Position numbers and translations under genes: made by a program | Part shown: piece by piece, positions 61,290 through 64,000 of the stretch | How positions within the stretch are numbered: the stretch's first letter is position 1 | Layout of the letters: every line of letters starts with the position of its first letter | From: Sphingomonas sp. 35-24ZXX | GTDB lineage: Bacteria > Pseudomonadota > Alphaproteobacteria > Sphingomonadales > Sphingomonadaceae | Length of the DNA: 64,000 bases | NCBI RefSeq assembly: GCF_000786215.1 | Contig: NZ_JROG01000004.1 | Span: 434,001-498,000 of the forward strand | Reading direction: 5' to 3' | The notes under the pieces: model-generated | Databases searched by the model: none | What the model saw: only the letters and a program-made list of their open reading frames with translations | Told to the model about the DNA's origin: nothing

Positions 61290-63346
61290 GGCTGTTCCTT
61301 GGGGCTGGCCGCGGCTGGCGGCACGATCATGGGCGGCTTGGCGGCAAAGGGGCGGATGCCCAGTGCCGCATAGATCTCTTCGGGAAAATAGACCGTGCCG
61401 GCACGCAGCACCATCATGGGACGGCGGATGGCGCGGATATCATCCAGCGGATTGCCGGCGATCAGCACCATATCGGCGAGCTTGCCCCGTTCGATGTTGC
61501 CATGATCCCGCTCCGCGCCGAGAAAGGTCGCCGCGCCGAGCGTTCCGGCCCGCAACGCGCGTGCCGGGCTGAGCCCCGCCTCGACGTACAACTCCAGTTC
61601 GCGCTGTACGGTAAAGCCGGTAATGTCGTCGGTGCCCGGCAACAGCGGGATGCCCGACTGGTCGAGCAGCGCTATCGTTTCCAGCACCTTGGCAAAGCCT
61701 TCGCGATAGGCACGGTCAGCTTCTGGCGCGGCGGCATTGACGAAGCTGCGCTTGCGGTAGCGCTGATAGCCGATGGGCATATGATCGAGATAGGCCGCAT
61801 CGCCCTTCGCCACTTGCCCCGCGCGGCTCAGCATCAGCCGTTCCAGGATCACCGCCGTGGTGTCGAGCGCGACATGATGCTGCTGCATCAATTCGATGGT
61901 GTGACGGACCTTGGGTGAGGAAAGGTCCAGCCCTGCCGCGCGGGTCATCGCGGTGAGGCGCAGCGGGGTGCGCGTATCCTCTCCCGGCTGCAGCAGCCAG
62001 CCCAGCATGAACTGGTTGATATGCGCGATCGAATCAAAGCCCTCCGCCGCGACCCTGTCTGCGGTGCTGAAGGCAGGCACATGACCGGTCACGCGCAGGC
62101 CCAGGGCGTGCGCATGCGCGGCCAGCGGCTGGACCCAATCCGGATTGAACGAATTGTAGAGCTTGATCTCGCCATAGCCCCGGTCGGCATACCAGTCGAC
62201 AGCCGCCTTTGCCTCGTCCAGCGTCTCGGGCAGGAATCCCATGCGCATCGAATATTCGCTGCGCCCCTCGATGAATCCGGCGGGGAAGATGCGCGGCCCG
62301 GCAATCTCGCGCCGTTTGATCCGGCGCATCAGCCCGGGCAGGAAATCGTTGCTGTTGCCGAGATCGCGCGTGGTGGTGACACCGGCGGCCAGATAGAACA
62401 GCCCCGATTCCACCGTCGAGTGCGAGTGCATGTCGTGCAGACCCGGCATCAGCGTGCCGCCCTGGCCCTCCACGATCACCTCGTCAGCGGGCGCCGGGCC
62501 GCCATCCCCGGGCAGGATACGGCTGATCCGCTGGCCCATGACCACGACCGTCGAAAGCGGACCGAGCTCGCCCCTAGCCGGATCGAACACCCGTACATTG
62601 CGAATCCGGATCGGCGCGGTGAAATCATGCGCGAGCCGCTGCTGCAGGCGTTCGGCGCGCTGGTTGGTGAGTTCCGTCGCCAGGGCGCGCAGCCGGGGGG
62701 CCTCGCTCTCATAGCCGGTGCGGATCACGGGCCCGCCGGTCAACACCGCAAACAGCCGCTGCCTGTCGTCGAGCGCGACCAGCTCCGGCTCCAGCCCCAG
62801 ACCGGTCAGCGCATAGATGGAAAGCCGCACGGCCTGGTCGCCGGTGCCGAGCGAAATGCTGCGCAGCATTTCCGCCTGGATCGTACCACCCGGCAGGACC
62901 GCAGCCTGCATTCCTGGTGCTGCAATTGCGCGCCGTGCATAGAGGCCGAGCGCCCAGGGGCTGACATCGTTGCCGATATAGAGCGGCGCGCGGTCGCTGG
63001 GGACGTTACCGCTGTCTGCCTGGCTCTGCCACACTGCATGGCCGCCGGTGAAGCGATAGCTTTCGCTGACCGGTGCTCCCATCAGCGAGCTGCCCTGCAA
63101 GGACCAGGCGAGCGGCACACCGTCGGGTCCCAGCGTCAGCGTCTCGCGATGCTTGGGACCACGCCCGTTATTGTGGACAAAATAGTCGATCTCGACGCGC
63201 TCGCCATCGGTCACGGCCTCGACATGCCCGACCGCTTCGTCATTGGAGAGGACGGTCATCCGCTCGCGCGTTTCGGCCTGAGCGATACCGCCGGACAGCA
63301 GCAGCGCCAGCAGCGCTGCGGGCAAGGGTCTCGCGAGTTTCATCAT
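61286..63346 (-). CDS. exported amidohydrolase with extra N-terminal domain
   Basis: A 686-residue secreted metal-dependent hydrolase. A signal peptide ends near AQA (about residue 23). About 220 residues follow with no recognised domain. The amidohydrolase domain (about 250-665) has LHDMHSHS (metal His pair), GEIKLYNSF (candidate carboxylated Lys), VTGHVPAF, IAHINQF and GTDDITG (metal Asp). The family includes imidazolonepropionase-like and prolidase-like enzymes, so a cyclic or blocked peptide bond could be the target. The ATG overlaps the previous stop (ATGA). Confidence 0.88.
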   Translation of the reverse strand: MMKLARPLPAALLALLLSGGIAQAETRERMTVLSNDEAVGHVEAVTDGERVEIDYFVHNNGRGPKHRETLTLGPDGVPLAWSLQGSSLMGAPVSESYRFTGGHAVWQSQADSGNVPSDRAPLYIGNDVSPWALGLYARRAIAAPGMQAAVLPGGTIQAEMLRSISLGTGDQAVRLSIYALTGLGLEPELVALDDRQRLFAVLTGGPVIRTGYESEAPRLRALATELTNQRAERLQQRLAHDFTAPIRIRNVRVFDPARGELGPLSTVVVMGQRISRILPGDGGPAPADEVIVEGQGGTLMPGLHDMHSHSTVESGLFYLAAGVTTTRDLGNSNDFLPGLMRRIKRREIAGPRIFPAGFIEGRSEYSMRMGFLPETLDEAKAAVDWYADRGYGEIKLYNSFNPDWVQPLAAHAHALGLRVTGHVPAFSTADRVAAEGFDSIAHINQFMLGWLLQPGEDTRTPLRLTAMTRAAGLDLSSPKVRHTIELMQQHHVALDTTAVILERLMLSRAGQVAKGDAAYLDHMPIGYQRYRKRSFVNAAAPEADRAYREGFAKVLETIALLDQSGIPLLPGTDDITGFTVQRELELYVEAGLSPARALRAGTLGAATFLGAERDHGNIERGKLADMVLIAGNPLDDIRAIRRPMMVLRAGTVYFPEEIYAALGIRPFAAKPPMIVPPAAASPKEQP

Positions 63347-64000
63347 GCGCTTTCCGCCACAGCGCGCCGGTGCAGACAACCAAGGCCACCCAGGTCCTGC
63401 GCCACATGGCCGAGCGATTTGTAGAGGGTGATGTCGTCATCGTCGCGGCGACCGATCGTGGAGCCGGAAAAGACCTCGCCAATCTCCGCGACGATATGGG
63501 TCTCGTCGACCAGCCCGGCCTCGCGGGCGATGGCGAATTCGGCCGCTGCCGCCAGCGCCGAGCTGCGATAATCGGCGATATAGCGGCTCTTGCAGACGAG
63601 ATCGCTGTCCGCTTCGCTTGGCCCCAGATAGCTGGAGCCGACCAGATTGACATGGGTGCCGGGCCGTATCCACTCGCCCAGCAGGATGGGGGTCGCAGAG
63701 CCCGACACGGTGCAGATGATATCCGCGGCCTGGGCTGCAGCGCGGCCATCCGCCTCGGCGCGGATGACAATGCCGAGCTCATCGCGCAGCGCCTGCGCCA
63801 GAGCCTCGGCACGCTGGCTGTCGCGGCCCCAGATCACGGTTTCGCGCATCGGCATGGCACTGGCAAAGGCGGCGATGTGCGACCGCGCCTGCGTCCCACA
63901 GCCGAAGATCGCGAGCGTCTGGGAATCATGTCGTGCTAGCGCCTGCGTCGCGGCGACGGTGGCGCAGGCGGTGCGGATGGTGGTCAGCGCCTCGGCATCG
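63343..64000 (-). CDS. ornithine cyclodeaminase/mu-crystallin-family protein (5' end outside window)
   Basis: The C-terminal 218 codons are present; the frame is open to the window edge. The Rossmann motif FGCGTQARSH (a GxGxQA variant) follows TIRTACATVAATQAL, both standard for the family, and VGSSYLGPSEAD and DETHIVAEIGEVFSG follow. Members are NAD(P)-dependent imine-forming or imine-reducing enzymes on amino acids (ornithine cyclodeaminase, alanine dehydrogenase, ketimine reductase). First seen gene of the run ending in the permease; its stop overlaps the amidohydrolase start. A ketimine or imino-acid substrate would fit the RidA neighbour. Confidence 0.9.
   Translation of the reverse strand, partial: DAEALTTIRTACATVAATQALARHDSQTLAIFGCGTQARSHIAAFASAMPMRETVIWGRDSQRAEALAQALRDELGIVIRAEADGRAAAQAADIICTVSGSATPILLGEWIRPGTHVNLVGSSYLGPSEADSDLVCKSRYIADYRSSALAAAAEFAIAREAGLVDETHIVAEIGEVFSGSTIGRRDDDDITLYKSLGHVAQDLGGLGCLHRRAVAESA

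Overview
The window looks like a high-GC alphaproteobacterium of the order Sphingomonadales. This is inferred from gene content only: three TonB-dependent receptors (TBDRs), a hydroxycinnamate (ferulate-type) degradation locus, a LOV-domain hybrid histidine kinase, a Ku/LigD end-joining pair and many secreted peptide-handling enzymes. No rRNA, tRNA, CRISPR array, transposase or phage gene was seen. I annotate 50 protein genes; the last is cut by the right edge.

Region by region. (1) 20-3725: a Fur-box-like site, a PepSY membrane protein, a 59-residue membrane protein and a siderophore-type TBDR; an iron-uptake unit. (2) 3790-5787: an alpha/beta hydrolase and a divergent LysR regulator. (3) 5845-8961: a blue-light-type LOV-PAS-GAF-GAF histidine kinase with a fused receiver. 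(4) 9275-15569: seven tightly packed genes on the minus strand (four glycosyltransferases, a PIG-L deacetylase, a NodS-like methyltransferase and an acyl-CoA-dehydrogenase-fold flavoprotein without the usual catalytic Glu). This is the best candidate here for an undescribed pathway, probably a modified amino-sugar glycoconjugate. (5) 15922-19270: Ku and three-domain LigD. (6) 19279-28586: CoA ligase, hydroxycinnamoyl-CoA hydratase-lyase, MarR, aldehyde dehydrogenase, AraC, a TBDR whose ribosome-binding site lies in a hairpin, and a zinc alcohol dehydrogenase; together uptake and side-chain shortening of ferulate or coumarate-like aromatics.

(7) 28811-36715: secreted zinc metalloprotease, Lrp regulator, TBDR and secreted M20 amidohydrolase; a peptide or amino-acid-conjugate scavenging set. 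(8) 36832-39396: DsrE protein, a GNAT remnant, a Tat-exported hydrolase and its HxlR regulator with a 39-bp dyad between them. (9) 39469-47989: two regulators (TetR, LysR), aldehyde dehydrogenase, SDR, three aldo/keto reductase paralogues (the third probably exported) and an exported HbpS/GlcG-like protein. (10) 48047-56608: MATE pump, 59-residue coiled-coil protein, RND pump, adaptor, TetR, outer-membrane channel and thioesterase, with matching TetR-type operators in both gaps around tetR. (11) 56716-64000: ornithine cyclodeaminase-like protein, exported amidohydrolase, exported RidA, exported S10 carboxypeptidase, APC permease and aminotransferase; the first five overlap by 4 nt each and look like a pathway that hydrolyses a blocked peptide or amide outside the cytoplasm and imports the amino acid.

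Most operons use ATGA or GTGA stop-start overlaps, so translational coupling is common. Several starts are GTG or TTG. Functional names rest on motif recognition by eye; no database search was run.
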